From: Williamsia herbipolensis | GTDB taxonomy: Bacteria > Actinomycetota > Actinomycetes > Mycobacteriales > Mycobacteriaceae | Length of the DNA: 64,000 nucleotides | Reading direction: 5' to 3' | Assembly (NCBI RefSeq): GCF_000964005.1 | Contig: NZ_JXYP01000006.1 | Coordinates: 62,001-126,000 of the forward strand | Part shown: one piece after another, positions 18,215-26,055 of the stretch | How the letters are laid out: each line of letters begins with the position of its first letter | Position numbering within the stretch: position 1 is the first letter of the stretch | The notes under the pieces: generated by a model | The model's input: the letters and a program-made list of their open reading frames with translations, nothing else | The model's database searches: none | What the model was told of the DNA's origin: nothing | Program-made: the position numbers and the translations under genes

Positions 18215-19735
18215 TCAGACATCGACCTCGCTCCTGACCTCTGGTGCGCGGTCGCGTACCCCGAGCATCCGCAGGCAGACGATCGCGGTGACGGCGAGGA
18301 GGACAGCACCGGCGAGTGCCGCACCGTGCAGACCGGAGACGAAGGCGTCGCGCCCGGAGTCGAGGACCTCCCGGCCGGCGCCGGGGACACCGCTACCCAT
18401 GCGCCCTGCGGTCGCGACGGCGCCCGCGAGGCTCTCGCGCGCCGCCGTGTCGGCGCCGGGTACGCCGGCCGGAAAAGCGTTGCGATACAGCGCGTTGACG
18501 ACGGAGCCCAGGACGGCGATGCCGAGCGCACCGCCGAGCTCGCTGGTGGTCTCGAGCAGACCGGCAACCGACCCGGCCCGATCGGACGGTGCGACACCCA
18601 CGACGTGGTCGGCCACCAATGCGGTCGTCGCGACCAGTCCCGCCGCCAGCAGTCCCGCACCGACGAGCACCGCGGGCAGCGACGCGGGACCGGTCATGGT
18701 GGCGAGCACCGCGAATCCCGCCGCGGCGACCACCAGACCACCGCTCATCACCGCGGGTCGACCGAGACGCGCCGCGAGGCTCGTCGCGGCAGGCGCGGCG
18801 AACGCGACGACCACGCTGGGAGCCAGGCTCCAGAGGGCAGCGCGCAGCGGTGAGAACCCGAGCACCGACTGCAGGTACTGCGTCATGAGGATCGCGTTCC
18901 CGATGACGCCGAACATGGCGATCAGATTGATCCAGATGGACGTGGCGAAGCGACGGTCGGAGAACATCCGCAGATCGATCAAGGGATGCGCCAGGCGCAG
19001 TTGGCGATGCGCGAAAACGACACCGACCACCACCCCGGCGACGACGACACCGATCCGGTCGGCGCTCACACCGTCAGTGCTCAGGGCCTTCACCCCGCCC
19101 ACGATCGGTAGCAGGGTCGCCAGCGCGAGAACCGAACTCGCGAGATCGATCCGACGTGATCGGTCGCCGGTTCCGCCGGGCAGCAGCAGGGGAGCGACGA
19201 CGACGAGCGCGACCATCACGGGGACGTTGATGAGGAACACCGAGCCCCACCAGAAGTGCTCGAGCAACACGCCGCTGATGATCGGCCCGACGGCGACCCC
19301 GCCGGACATCACCGCCGACCAGGTGGCGACGGCGGTGGCCCGCTGTCTCGCGTCGTCGAACAGGTGGCGGATGAGCGCCAGTGTCGACGGCATGAGGGTG
19401 GCGCCGGCGACGGCGAGCAGTGCCCGGGCGGCGATGAGGGTGGCGGCGCTGTCGGCGTAGGCGGCGAGGATCGACGCCGCACTGAACCCAACGGCTCCGA
19501 CCATCAACAGTCGGCGGTGGCCCACGCGGTCGGCCACCGCGCCCATCGTCAGCAGAAGCCCGGCCAGGACGAATCCGTAGACGTCGAAGATCCAGAGCTG
19601 CTGCGCGGGGCTGGGATCGAGGTCGGCCGAGATGAACGGGACGGCGAAGAACAGGACCGAGACGTCCATGGACACGAGCAGCATCGGCAGGCACAACGCG
19701 ACCAGGCCCCACCAAGGTGATCGACGAGCGGACAT
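18215..19735 (-). CDS. MFS drug exporter, 14-helix DHA2 (EmrB/QacA) type
   Basis: A 506-aa transporter with about 14 hydrophobic segments, the size of DHA2 multidrug pumps. It shows the motif A region MGAVADRVGHRRLL near residue 67 and the motif C-like GGVAVGPIISGVL in helix 5. The ATG at 19735 is preferred over 19741 because GGAG lies 6 nt before it. It is divergent from the TetR gene at 19835, the usual arrangement of a repressor-controlled efflux pump. The drug range is unknown. Confidence 0.9.
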   Translation of the reverse strand: MSARRSPWWGLVALCLPMLLVSMDVSVLFFAVPFISADLDPSPAQQLWIFDVYGFVLAGLLLTMGAVADRVGHRRLLMVGAVGFSAASILAAYADSAATLIAARALLAVAGATLMPSTLALIRHLFDDARQRATAVATWSAVMSGGVAVGPIISGVLLEHFWWGSVFLINVPVMVALVVVAPLLLPGGTGDRSRRIDLASSVLALATLLPIVGGVKALSTDGVSADRIGVVVAGVVVGVVFAHRQLRLAHPLIDLRMFSDRRFATSIWINLIAMFGVIGNAILMTQYLQSVLGFSPLRAALWSLAPSVVVAFAAPAATSLAARLGRPAVMSGGLVVAAAGFAVLATMTGPASLPAVLVGAGLLAAGLVATTALVADHVVGVAPSDRAGSVAGLLETTSELGGALGIAVLGSVVNALYRNAFPAGVPGADTAARESLAGAVATAGRMGSGVPGAGREVLDSGRDAFVSGLHGAALAGAVLLAVTAIVCLRMLGVRDRAPEVRSEVDV

Positions 19736-19822
19736 CGGCATCTCCTATCTGTGTACCTCATTAACTGTTTATCACGCACGCTGATGGTAGAAGGTATCTG
19801 CGTATCGCGCAAGCAGTTCATC

Positions 19823-19828
19823 TACGAT
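19823..19828 (+). promoter_or_regulatory. -10 box TACGAT for TetR gene
   Basis: TACGAT stands 6 nt before the ATG at 19835, leaderless. The direct repeat GTATC-N3-GTATC at 19794-19806 just upstream may be part of the operator shared with the divergent pump gene. Confidence 0.45.
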
Positions 19829-19834
19829 GGCGCC

Positions 19835-20593
19835 ATGACCGGCGACGCCTCCGCACTCCCGCGGTATCTCGAACTGCTGTGGGACCGCGAGGTCAAGGTG
19901 CGGCGGGGGCCGAAGCCCGGTGTCGGGATCAGGGACATCGGTGCGGCGGGCGTCTCGATCGCCGACCGGGATGGACTCGACGCGGTGTCGATGAAGGCCG
20001 TCGGCGCCGCCCTCGGGATGACGACGATGTCGCTGTACCGCTACGTCGACTCCAAGGACCAGTTGCTGATGGTCATGCTCGACGAGGCCTACGGGCGGCC
20101 GACCCTGCGCTGGGGTGCGGGCGAGGAATGGCGCGCGCGGGCCCACCGATGGTCACGGGCGTTGGCCGATGCTCTCGTCGCCCACCCGTGGGTGGTGTCG
20201 GTGCCGTTGACCGCGGCGCCGCTCACCCCGAACGTGCTGGCCTGGACCGAGATGGGGGTGCGCGCCCTCGAGGCCACGCCACTCGGGGCACAGGACACCC
20301 TGTCGTCGCTCCTGGTCCTCGACGGCTTCGTGCGCAACCACGTCCGCCAGGCGATGCAGCTCGGGGCGATCGGACCCGATGGCACGCCGACGCCCGACGA
20401 CGGCTCCTACGAGTCCACGATCGCGGCGATCGTCGACGAGAAGCGTTACCCGGCACTCCTGCGCGCCGCGCAGGAGATCCGTTCGGGCGAGCCGTCGGAG
20501 TTCTACGGGCACGAACTCGCGTTCGGTCTCGGCGTCGTGCTCGACGGGATCGCGGCCCGCATCGACACCGTCGTCGGAAGTGATCCGCTGTGA
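19835..20593 (+). CDS. TetR family regulator of MFS pump
   Basis: A 252-aa regulator with an HTH (MKAVGAALGMTTMSLYRYVD, residues ~55-74) and the long TetR_C-type ligand domain seen in antibiotic-efflux repressors. The start is set at the ATG at 19835, which has a -10 box 6 nt upstream; an in-frame frame continues upstream to 19751 but would cover the promoter. Divergent from the DHA2 pump gene, its probable target. It overlaps the frame of the next gene slightly but that gene has its own start at 20680. Confidence 0.87.
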   Translation: MTGDASALPRYLELLWDREVKVRRGPKPGVGIRDIGAAGVSIADRDGLDAVSMKAVGAALGMTTMSLYRYVDSKDQLLMVMLDEAYGRPTLRWGAGEEWRARAHRWSRALADALVAHPWVVSVPLTAAPLTPNVLAWTEMGVRALEATPLGAQDTLSSLLVLDGFVRNHVRQAMQLGAIGPDGTPTPDDGSYESTIAAIVDEKRYPALLRAAQEIRSGEPSEFYGHELAFGLGVVLDGIAARIDTVVGSDPL

Positions 20594-20679
20594 GCGGAAT
20601 CGGCTCGTCGGTGCGGCGTGCGGTGTCGAGGCCGCACTACGTTGGGGAGCACATATCCCGACGACAGCCGGAGGCATCG

Positions 20680-21021
20680 ATGGCAGATCATCTCCACGTG
20701 GTGGCACCGGCCGACCCGGAACCGGCCCCCGCGCCTCCACTCCTGCGGCAGCTGCTCGGCGACACCCTGCGGTCGGCACGCCGACGCCAGGAACGGACCC
20801 TCAAGGACGTAGCCGAGCGGGCCGGCGTCTCGATGACCTACCTGTCGGAGATCGAGCGAGGTCAGAAAGAGGCGTCGTCGGAGGTCGTGGGTGCCGTCAC
20901 CCGTGCGCTCGGCGGCAACCTCGTCGACCTGCTCACCGAGATGACGACCCGCGCCATCCCGGCACCCGCACCCACGACACATCCCGGTGGCGACAAGGTC
21001 GCCATGCGCGCCGTCGCCTGA
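20680..21021 (+). CDS. clgR: ClgR-type XRE family transcriptional regulator
   Basis: A 113-aa activator of the Xre/HipB fold. ClgR controls clp protease and stress genes in actinobacteria and is itself degraded by ClpP. The HTH spans TLKDVAERAGVSMTYLSEIE (residues ~45-64), with the very conserved ERGQKEASSE following. The start at 20680 has GGAGG 5 nt upstream. The C-terminus is RAVA; short non-polar ends of this kind serve as Clp degrons in ClgR of other species, so regulated turnover is likely. In this window no clp gene is adjacent. Confidence 0.85.
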   Translation: MADHLHVVAPADPEPAPAPPLLRQLLGDTLRSARRRQERTLKDVAERAGVSMTYLSEIERGQKEASSEVVGAVTRALGGNLVDLLTEMTTRAIPAPAPTTHPGGDKVAMRAVA

Positions 21022-21023
21022 TC

Positions 21024-21095
21024 TCCGGGGCGGCTCAGCCGCCTGTGACTCCGGGGCGGCTCAGCCGCCTGTGCTTCCGGGGCGGCTCAGCCGCC
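21024..21095. repeat. Three tandem 26-bp hairpin repeats
   Basis: A 26-bp unit occurs 2.8 times (21024-21049, 21050-21075, 21076-21095). Each copy contains the perfect hairpin GGCGGCTCAGCCGCC (stem 7, loop 1). The array starts 3 nt after the clgR stop, and the last copy covers the final codons of the convergent lipoprotein gene. No T-run follows. Probably a bidirectional transcription stop or RNA-stabilising array. Confidence 0.85.
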
Positions 21096-21653
21096 GATGT
21101 TGGGATTGTCGTCTTCTTTGATGTCGACGCCGTTCTTGCTCGACGACGAGCTGATCGAGCTGATCGACGAGTTCACCGCGTCGACCCCGGAGGCGTCGCC
21201 GCCCTTGAGCTTGTCGAAGGCGGCCTCGACGGTGCCGCCGACCTTGGCCAGCGGCGCGGCGATCGCCTTGCACAGGGTCGGGTTCGCCTTCACGTCCTCG
21301 CTCGCCAGACGCACCTCACGCTTGATGAACAGGGCCGCGACACCGCCCTTGACCGTGGCGGTGATCCGGCCGTCGGCGCCCTTCTTGAACGTGCCCGCCT
21401 TGTAGGGCTTGTAGAGGTAGCGGTGGAACGCGCCGAACGCGAGACCGCTGTGCAGGACGAACTTGGTCTTCGCGAACGAGGTGGTGTTGCTCGTCGGGCA
21501 GTCGGTCGAACCCGAGTCCGCCGAACTGGCCACCGCGGCGCTGGTCGGGGCGGCACTGCTCGACGCCGAATCCGACGACGACTTGCAGCCGGACACGATC
21601 AGCACCGGCGCGAGCAGCAGGACGAGGACGGTCAGCAGTTTCTTCATCGACAC
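21087..21653 (-). CDS. Putative lipoprotein of unknown function
   Basis: A 188-aa secreted protein. A lipoprotein signal peptide is clear: MSMKKLL, a hydrophobic core, then the lipobox IVSGC with Cys23. A Ser/Ala/Thr-rich linker (residues 24-50) follows, then a folded domain of about 120 residues with two cysteines (DCPTS and TLCKA) that may form a disulfide. The domain is not recognised; it is reminiscent of small mycobacterial cell-envelope lipoproteins. Its last codons lie in the 26-bp repeat array. Convergent with clgR. Confidence 0.8.
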   Translation of the reverse strand: MSMKKLLTVLVLLLAPVLIVSGCKSSSDSASSSAAPTSAAVASSADSGSTDCPTSNTTSFAKTKFVLHSGLAFGAFHRYLYKPYKAGTFKKGADGRITATVKGGVAALFIKREVRLASEDVKANPTLCKAIAAPLAKVGGTVEAAFDKLKGGDASGVDAVNSSISSISSSSSKNGVDIKEDDNPNIGG

Positions 21654-21732
21654 TGCCTACCACAGCGGTGCTCGACCACCTAGCGATCCGAAAGCCATTG
21701 CGCACCAATCGGACACAATGGACATAGCAGGT

Positions 21733-22398
21733 TCAGGTGCGCTGCACTCCCGCGTCGTGCACCAGCAGGGCGATCTGCACGCGGTTGGTCAACGCCAACT
21801 TGTCGAGGATGTGCGAGATGTGGCTCTTCACCGTCGCCACCGTCACGAACAGCTCGCGAGCGATGTCGGCGTTCGAGAGACCCTGCGCCACAGCGACGGC
21901 GACGCGCTGTTCGCCGGGCGTGAGGTCGGCGATCTGACGGGTCGCCGTGGCCGAGCGGGCGTCGCGGTCGGGTTCGGTGACCTGCTCGATCAACCGACGC
22001 GTGACCTGCGGCGACAGGATCGGATCGCCGGCGACGACGGCGTGCAGCGCGGCGACCAGATCGGCGGGCGGGGTGTCCTTCAGGAGAAATCCGCTGGCAC
22101 CCGCCCGCAGCGCGGCGACCACGAGATCATCGGCGTCGAAGGTCGTCAGCATCACGACGTGCGGCGGCGACGGCAGCGCGCAAAGACGCTCGGCGGCGGT
22201 CAGCCCGTTCACCCCGGGCATGCGGATGTCCATCAACACCACCGTGGCGCCGGTCTCGGCGACCAGCTCGGCGATCCCGTCGCCGTCGGCCGCCTCGCCG
22301 ACGATCTCGATGTCGGGATCACCGCTGAGCATCGTGCGCAGTCCTGCGCGCACCAGCCACTCGTCGTCGACGAGCAACAGTCGTATCGCCTCAGGCAT
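21733..22398 (-). CDS. NarL/FixJ-type response regulator
   Basis: A 221-aa response regulator. The receiver domain has the acidic pair in LLLVDDEWLV, the phospho-acceptor Asp in VVLMDIRMPG near residue 55 and the Lys in FLLKDTPP near 105. A LuxR-type HTH follows (LTPGEQRVAVAVAQGLSNAD to VKSHISHIL). It overlaps the upstream histidine kinase gene by 8 nt, so the two form one operon with the kinase first. Regulated genes are not evident. Confidence 0.92.
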   Translation of the reverse strand: MPEAIRLLLVDDEWLVRAGLRTMLSGDPDIEIVGEAADGDGIAELVAETGATVVLMDIRMPGVNGLTAAERLCALPSPPHVVMLTTFDADDLVVAALRAGASGFLLKDTPPADLVAALHAVVAGDPILSPQVTRRLIEQVTEPDRDARSATATRQIADLTPGEQRVAVAVAQGLSNADIARELFVTVATVKSHISHILDKLALTNRVQIALLVHDAGVQRT

Positions 22399-23644
22399 CC
22401 ACCGCTCCTGTCTCCCAGGGAAGTCGCGCGCTCAGTACGAACCGGTGGTCGATCACGCCGTGCATGAGTTCACCACCGGCCAGCGTCACGCGTTCGTTCA
22501 GTCCGGTCAGACCCGTTCCGGTGCCGGGTATCTCGGGGAGTCCGATGCTGTGGTTGAGAGGTTGACTCACCGAGATCGACAGTCCGTGTCCGGGCCCACC
22601 GGCGATGTCGACCGCCACCGGTACCCGGCCACCGTGCTTGCGCGCGTTGGTCAATCCCTCCTGCACGATCCGGAACGCCGCGCGACCCACCACGCCGGGC
22701 ACGTCGTCGGCGCGATCGACCTCGATGTGCGGGGTGATCACCGCGCCGGCCTGACGGGCCTCGGCGAACAGGCTCGGCACGTCGGGCAACGAATGGGTCT
22801 GCGCGGCGAGATCGTCGGATTCCTCACGCAGCATGAGGATCACGTCCCGCAGGTCCTCCAGCATCTGGTGGACACCGCTGCGGATCACCCCGGCCGCGCG
22901 GGCGATGTCCTCCGCAGGCGCATCGGGGCGGTACTCGAGGGCGCCCGCGTGCACCGAGAGCAGGCTCATCCGATGGGCCAGCACGTCGTGCATCTCCCGC
23001 GCCAGACGCTCACGCTCGGTTGCCCGCGCGGCCCCGAGTCGTTCGCGCTGTTCGGATTCCGCGCGGCGGGCACGTTCGGCGAGAGAGATCAGCAGTTGGC
23101 GACGGTTGCGGACCGATGTCCCCCACCCGACGGCCACCGCGATCAACAGCACCAGGAACATGGCGTTGAAGAAGAAGCCGTTGTCGTCACCGATGATCGT
23201 GAGGTTGGCCATGCCCGCGGCGATACCCAGCGCCGCGACGCCGATGGAGTGTCGGAAAGGGCGATGCACCGCGAGGGAGAAGATCGCGAGATACGCCGCG
23301 CCACCCGCACCGGCGAACGGGATGGACATGATGTTGACGATGATCGCGATCGGCAGCGGCCAGCGTCGCCGCCACACCAGCAGCAGGCATCCGATCGCAC
23401 CGACCGTGAGGTCCACCGGCAGGTCGATCGTGTGTCCGTGGAAATAGGGCAGCGCGCCGACGAGACCGATGAAGGCCGCCAGGGCGATCACGAGGATGTC
23501 GACGACGACGTCGCGGGGACTGCGACGACCCGTCAGCGGGCGCGGGTCGTCCTCGAGTTCGGCGCGCACCGCACCCGGCAGCCAGGGGCGGCGCAGGCTG
23601 CCGGCCGGCGGACTCCCGGGACCCGGCATCGCAGAGATCGACAT
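22391..23644 (-). CDS. Membrane sensor histidine kinase (HisKA_3 type)
   Basis: A 417-aa sensor kinase, partner of the response regulator at 21733. About five N-terminal membrane helices are followed by the phosphorylation site in REMHDVLAHRMSLL (His near residue 222) and a C-terminal ATPase domain with the N-box EGLTNARKHG and G-box GTGTGLTGLNERV. I place the start at the ATG at 23644, which has GGGA 9 nt upstream; an open frame continues far upstream but is only the antisense of the VOC gene. The signal sensed is unknown. Confidence 0.88.
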   Translation of the reverse strand: MSISAMPGPGSPPAGSLRRPWLPGAVRAELEDDPRPLTGRRSPRDVVVDILVIALAAFIGLVGALPYFHGHTIDLPVDLTVGAIGCLLLVWRRRWPLPIAIIVNIMSIPFAGAGGAAYLAIFSLAVHRPFRHSIGVAALGIAAGMANLTIIGDDNGFFFNAMFLVLLIAVAVGWGTSVRNRRQLLISLAERARRAESEQRERLGAARATERERLAREMHDVLAHRMSLLSVHAGALEYRPDAPAEDIARAAGVIRSGVHQMLEDLRDVILMLREESDDLAAQTHSLPDVPSLFAEARQAGAVITPHIEVDRADDVPGVVGRAAFRIVQEGLTNARKHGGRVPVAVDIAGGPGHGLSISVSQPLNHSIGLPEIPGTGTGLTGLNERVTLAGGELMHGVIDHRFVLSARLPWETGAVDA

Positions 23645-23791
23645 GGTCGTCCCATCGTGACCCATCGATGCCCGTGCGCGCACCCGGCCAAAGACTGATC
23701 CGAGACGGCACCGATGAGTTCTCGCCCCAGCCCCGGTCTTCATCGGTGACCCGCCGCGATCCCGCGGCGACCACACCCAGGAGGAGCCCCC

Positions 23792-24202
23792 ATGTCCCGC
23801 ATGCTGTTCGTGAACCTGCCCGTCGCCGATGTCTCGGCCTCCCGCTCGTTCTTCACCGGTCTCGGGTTCGACATCAACGAGGCCTTCTCCGATGAGACGA
23901 CCATCAGCGTCGTGCTCAGCGACATGGCGACCGTGATGATGCTGCAGACCGACCGCTTCCGTTCGTTCCTCGCCGACGGCGACATCACCGACACGGCGAC
24001 CTCGCGCGAGGCGCTCCTCGCCATCTCCGCCGACTGTCGTGAAGCGGTCGATGCCCTCGCCGACGCAGCGCTCGCGGCCGGTGCGTCGCAGTGGACCGAT
24101 CCGCAGGACCACGGGTTCATGTACGGCCGCAGCTTCCGTGATCTCGACGGCCACGCGTGGGAGGTCGTGTGGATGGACCCCACGCAGATGCCCGCCGAAT
24201 AG
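23792..24202 (+). CDS. VOC family (glyoxalase-like) protein
   Basis: A 136-aa vicinal-oxygen-chelate protein made of two beta-alpha-beta-beta-beta units. FVNLPVADVSASRSFFTGLG at the start and the C-terminal FRDLDGHAWEVVWMD with the metal-ligand Glu are typical. The N-terminal metal ligand position is not His (VNLPV), as in the YaeR/PhnB-like and antibiotic-binding branches, so catalysis is uncertain. AGGAG lies 6 nt before the ATG. Divergent from the sensor kinase gene. Confidence 0.85.
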   Translation: MSRMLFVNLPVADVSASRSFFTGLGFDINEAFSDETTISVVLSDMATVMMLQTDRFRSFLADGDITDTATSREALLAISADCREAVDALADAALAAGASQWTDPQDHGFMYGRSFRDLDGHAWEVVWMDPTQMPAE

Positions 24203-24230
24203 CCCTCGCTCTGGGGCGCCCTGTGGGCCG

Positions 24231-25268
24231 TCAGTCGTTGGATGCGGTGGCCGGGAGGCCGAAACGCGCGAACTCGGCCACCAGGTCGCCGGCGAAGAAC
24301 GCCACCACGTGGCGCACCGAGCCGTCGGTGTCGAGATCGAGGACCTGCAGCTGGAACGGGCGGTGCACGCCGTCGTCGCCGATCATGTACAGCCCGAACG
24401 CCGGCTGCCCGCCGTTGGCGGTGGTCGGCAGCAGGATCTGATCGCCCGCCTTCTCGGCCGGGCAGTTGCCGCGGATGAGCTTCCCGATCTGCTCGCCACC
24501 GAGATACCAGCCGGTGAACGGCGGCATCTCCCAGATGGAGGAGTCGGTGAACAGCGACACGATCGCGTCGACGTCGTAGTCCTGGAACGCGGCCACATAG
24601 CGCTCGAGGGTCGCGCGTTTCGTGGACTCGTCCAGCTCGGTCACCGAGTCGCGTTCGGGGGCAACCTCTTTGAGCTGGGCCCGGGCGCGCTGCTGGAGGC
24701 TGTTCACGGTCGCGACCGTGAGCCCTAGGGTGTCGGCGACCTCGGCGGCGCGCCAGGCGAGCACGTCACGCAGGATGAGGACGGCCCGCTGTCGTTCGGG
24801 CAGGTGCTGTAGCGACGCGATGAACGCGAGCCGGATCGACTCGCGTGAGCCCACTACCTGAGCCGGATCGGCCGATTCCGGAGGTGCCGCGGCATCATCG
24901 GCGTAGGGCTCGAGCCACGGGACCTCGTGGTCCTGCAGCAGAGGTGCCTCGGGGTCGTAGGCGTCGCCGCCCAGACCGCTGGGGAGCGGACGGCGCTTCT
25001 TGCTCTCCAGTGCGGTGAGGCAGGTGTTGGTGGCGATCTTGTGCAGCCAGGTGCGCACCGACGCCCTCTGGTCGTAGCCCGCATACCCGCGCCAGGCCCG
25101 GATGTAGGTCTCCTGCAACAGGTCCTCGGCATCGTGGTGGCTGCCCATCATGCGGTAGCAGTGCGCCATGATCTCGCGACGGTATGGCTCGATGATCTCG
25201 AGGAACTCGCTGTCGGTGACCGTCTGAGCGGATGTCTTCGCTGCCGGTGCGGTGGGCTGGGCTGTCAT
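24231..25268 (-). CDS. ECF sigma factor with C-terminal SnoaL-like domain
   Basis: A 345-aa RNA polymerase sigma factor. Region 2 (residues ~24-90) includes MGSHHDAEDLLQETYIRAWR, and region 4 (near 165-215) includes LPERQRAVLILRDVLAWRAA with an HTH. The extra ~130-residue C-terminal domain (ALERYVAAFQDYDVDAIVSL onward in similar form) is of the SnoaL/NTF2 type that modulates activity in the SigG/SigJ/ECF41-like groups. No anti-sigma gene is adjacent. Leaderless start with a TACCCT box 7 nt upstream of the ATG. Confidence 0.88.
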   Translation of the reverse strand: MTAQPTAPAAKTSAQTVTDSEFLEIIEPYRREIMAHCYRMMGSHHDAEDLLQETYIRAWRGYAGYDQRASVRTWLHKIATNTCLTALESKKRRPLPSGLGGDAYDPEAPLLQDHEVPWLEPYADDAAAPPESADPAQVVGSRESIRLAFIASLQHLPERQRAVLILRDVLAWRAAEVADTLGLTVATVNSLQQRARAQLKEVAPERDSVTELDESTKRATLERYVAAFQDYDVDAIVSLFTDSSIWEMPPFTGWYLGGEQIGKLIRGNCPAEKAGDQILLPTTANGGQPAFGLYMIGDDGVHRPFQLQVLDLDTDGSVRHVVAFFAGDLVAEFARFGLPATASND

Positions 25269-25275
25269 GCGTGCC

Positions 25276-25281
25276 AGGGTA
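25276..25281 (-). promoter_or_regulatory. -10 box TACCCT for sigma factor gene
   Basis: TACCCT on the minus strand ends 7 nt before the ATG at 25268, leaderless. Confidence 0.45.
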
Positions 25282-25307
25282 CGAAGAATCGGACAGTTGC
25301 GCAGCGG

Positions 25308-25778
25308 TTACCGGGACCAGAAGCCGGCGTGTACCTCGCGCGCCTTCGGCAGGTCGACGGGGCCGCGGACCTCGATCTCGCGCACCCCGCGGGCGAAGAC
25401 CTCGCGGCAGGGGAGATCGAGGACGGGGTTGGCCGGGTCGGCGCCGGCCAGCTGGCGTAGCTCCGACTCGGCCAGCGCGTAGACCACGGCCCCGATCCCG
25501 GCCCAGTAGATGGCGCCCGCGCACATCGCGCACGGTTCGGTGCTGGCGTACATGGTCATGGTCGACAGGTCCGCGCGGCTGATGCGGCCGCCCACCGTGC
25601 GCACGAGGTTCGTCTCGGCGTGGCCGGTCGGATCGCGGTCGGTGACCACGGTGTTCAGGCCGCTGCCGACCACCGTCCCGGACCGGCCCACCAGTACCGC
25701 TCCGAACGGGTGGTCACCACTTGCCCGTGCCTGTTCGGCGAGGTCGATGGCCTGGAGGAGGAAACCCGCGTCGTCCAC
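25308..25778 (-). CDS. Nucleoside/nucleobase deaminase (CDA fold)
   Basis: A zinc-dependent deaminase of about 156 aa. The metal sites are HAETNLVR (His and proton-shuttle Glu) and the PCAMCAGAIYW cysteine pair, as in TadA/guanine deaminase-like enzymes. The start is uncertain: the domain begins at the GTG at 25778, but the frame stays open to an ATG at 25898. That extension would be encoded by the 98-bp palindromic element at 25830-25927, which is not part of the family, so I prefer 25778. Substrate not determined. Confidence 0.82.
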   Translation of the reverse strand: MDDAGFLLQAIDLAEQARASGDHPFGAVLVGRSGTVVGSGLNTVVTDRDPTGHAETNLVRTVGGRISRADLSTMTMYASTEPCAMCAGAIYWAGIGAVVYALAESELRQLAGADPANPVLDLPCREVFARGVREIEVRGPVDLPKAREVHAGFWSR

Positions 25779-25829
25779 GTCGTCGACGGTAACAACATGC
25801 GGTTGGATTGCGTCGGTGGTGCTGACGGT

Positions 25830-25927
25830 GCTGACTGTGTGGAAACGGTCGTCGAGTGTGCTCACTGCACACCGCGAGCCGACGACGAGGCAACGCACAC
25901 TCGGCGTCCGGCTTCCGCACCGTCAGC
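25830..25927 (-). repeat. 98-bp palindromic element, copy A
   Basis: Ends GCTGAC and GTCAGC; arms carry GTGTGGAAA / CTTCCGCAC and TCGAGTGTGC / GCACACTCGG. In the orientation given (minus) the arms are 33 and 32 nt with a 33-nt centre, as in copies B, C and D. It lies between the deaminase and the 13E12/HNH gene. A partial duplicate of the end (GCTGACGGT) abuts it at 25821-25829. Confidence 0.9.
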
Positions 25928-26015
25928 GGCAGGAGACCGCAACCACCCACCCGAAATACACTCACGTTCAACACTATTCACCAAAATCAATCTCCCACCC
26001 CTCGAACACGCGTGC

Positions 26016-26021
26016 TAGAAT
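26016..26021 (+). promoter_or_regulatory. -10 box TAGAAT for 13E12/HNH gene
   Basis: TAGAAT stands 34 nt before the GTG at 26056, giving a short leader that contains GGGGAGGAG at 26040-26048 as ribosome-binding site. Confidence 0.45.
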
Positions 26022-26055
26022 AGACGTACAGTCACACCTGGGGAGGAGCGTCACC

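Noticed and set aside
21024-21095. CRISPR-like array
   Set aside because: Repeats are directly tandem with no spacers and no cas gene is near.
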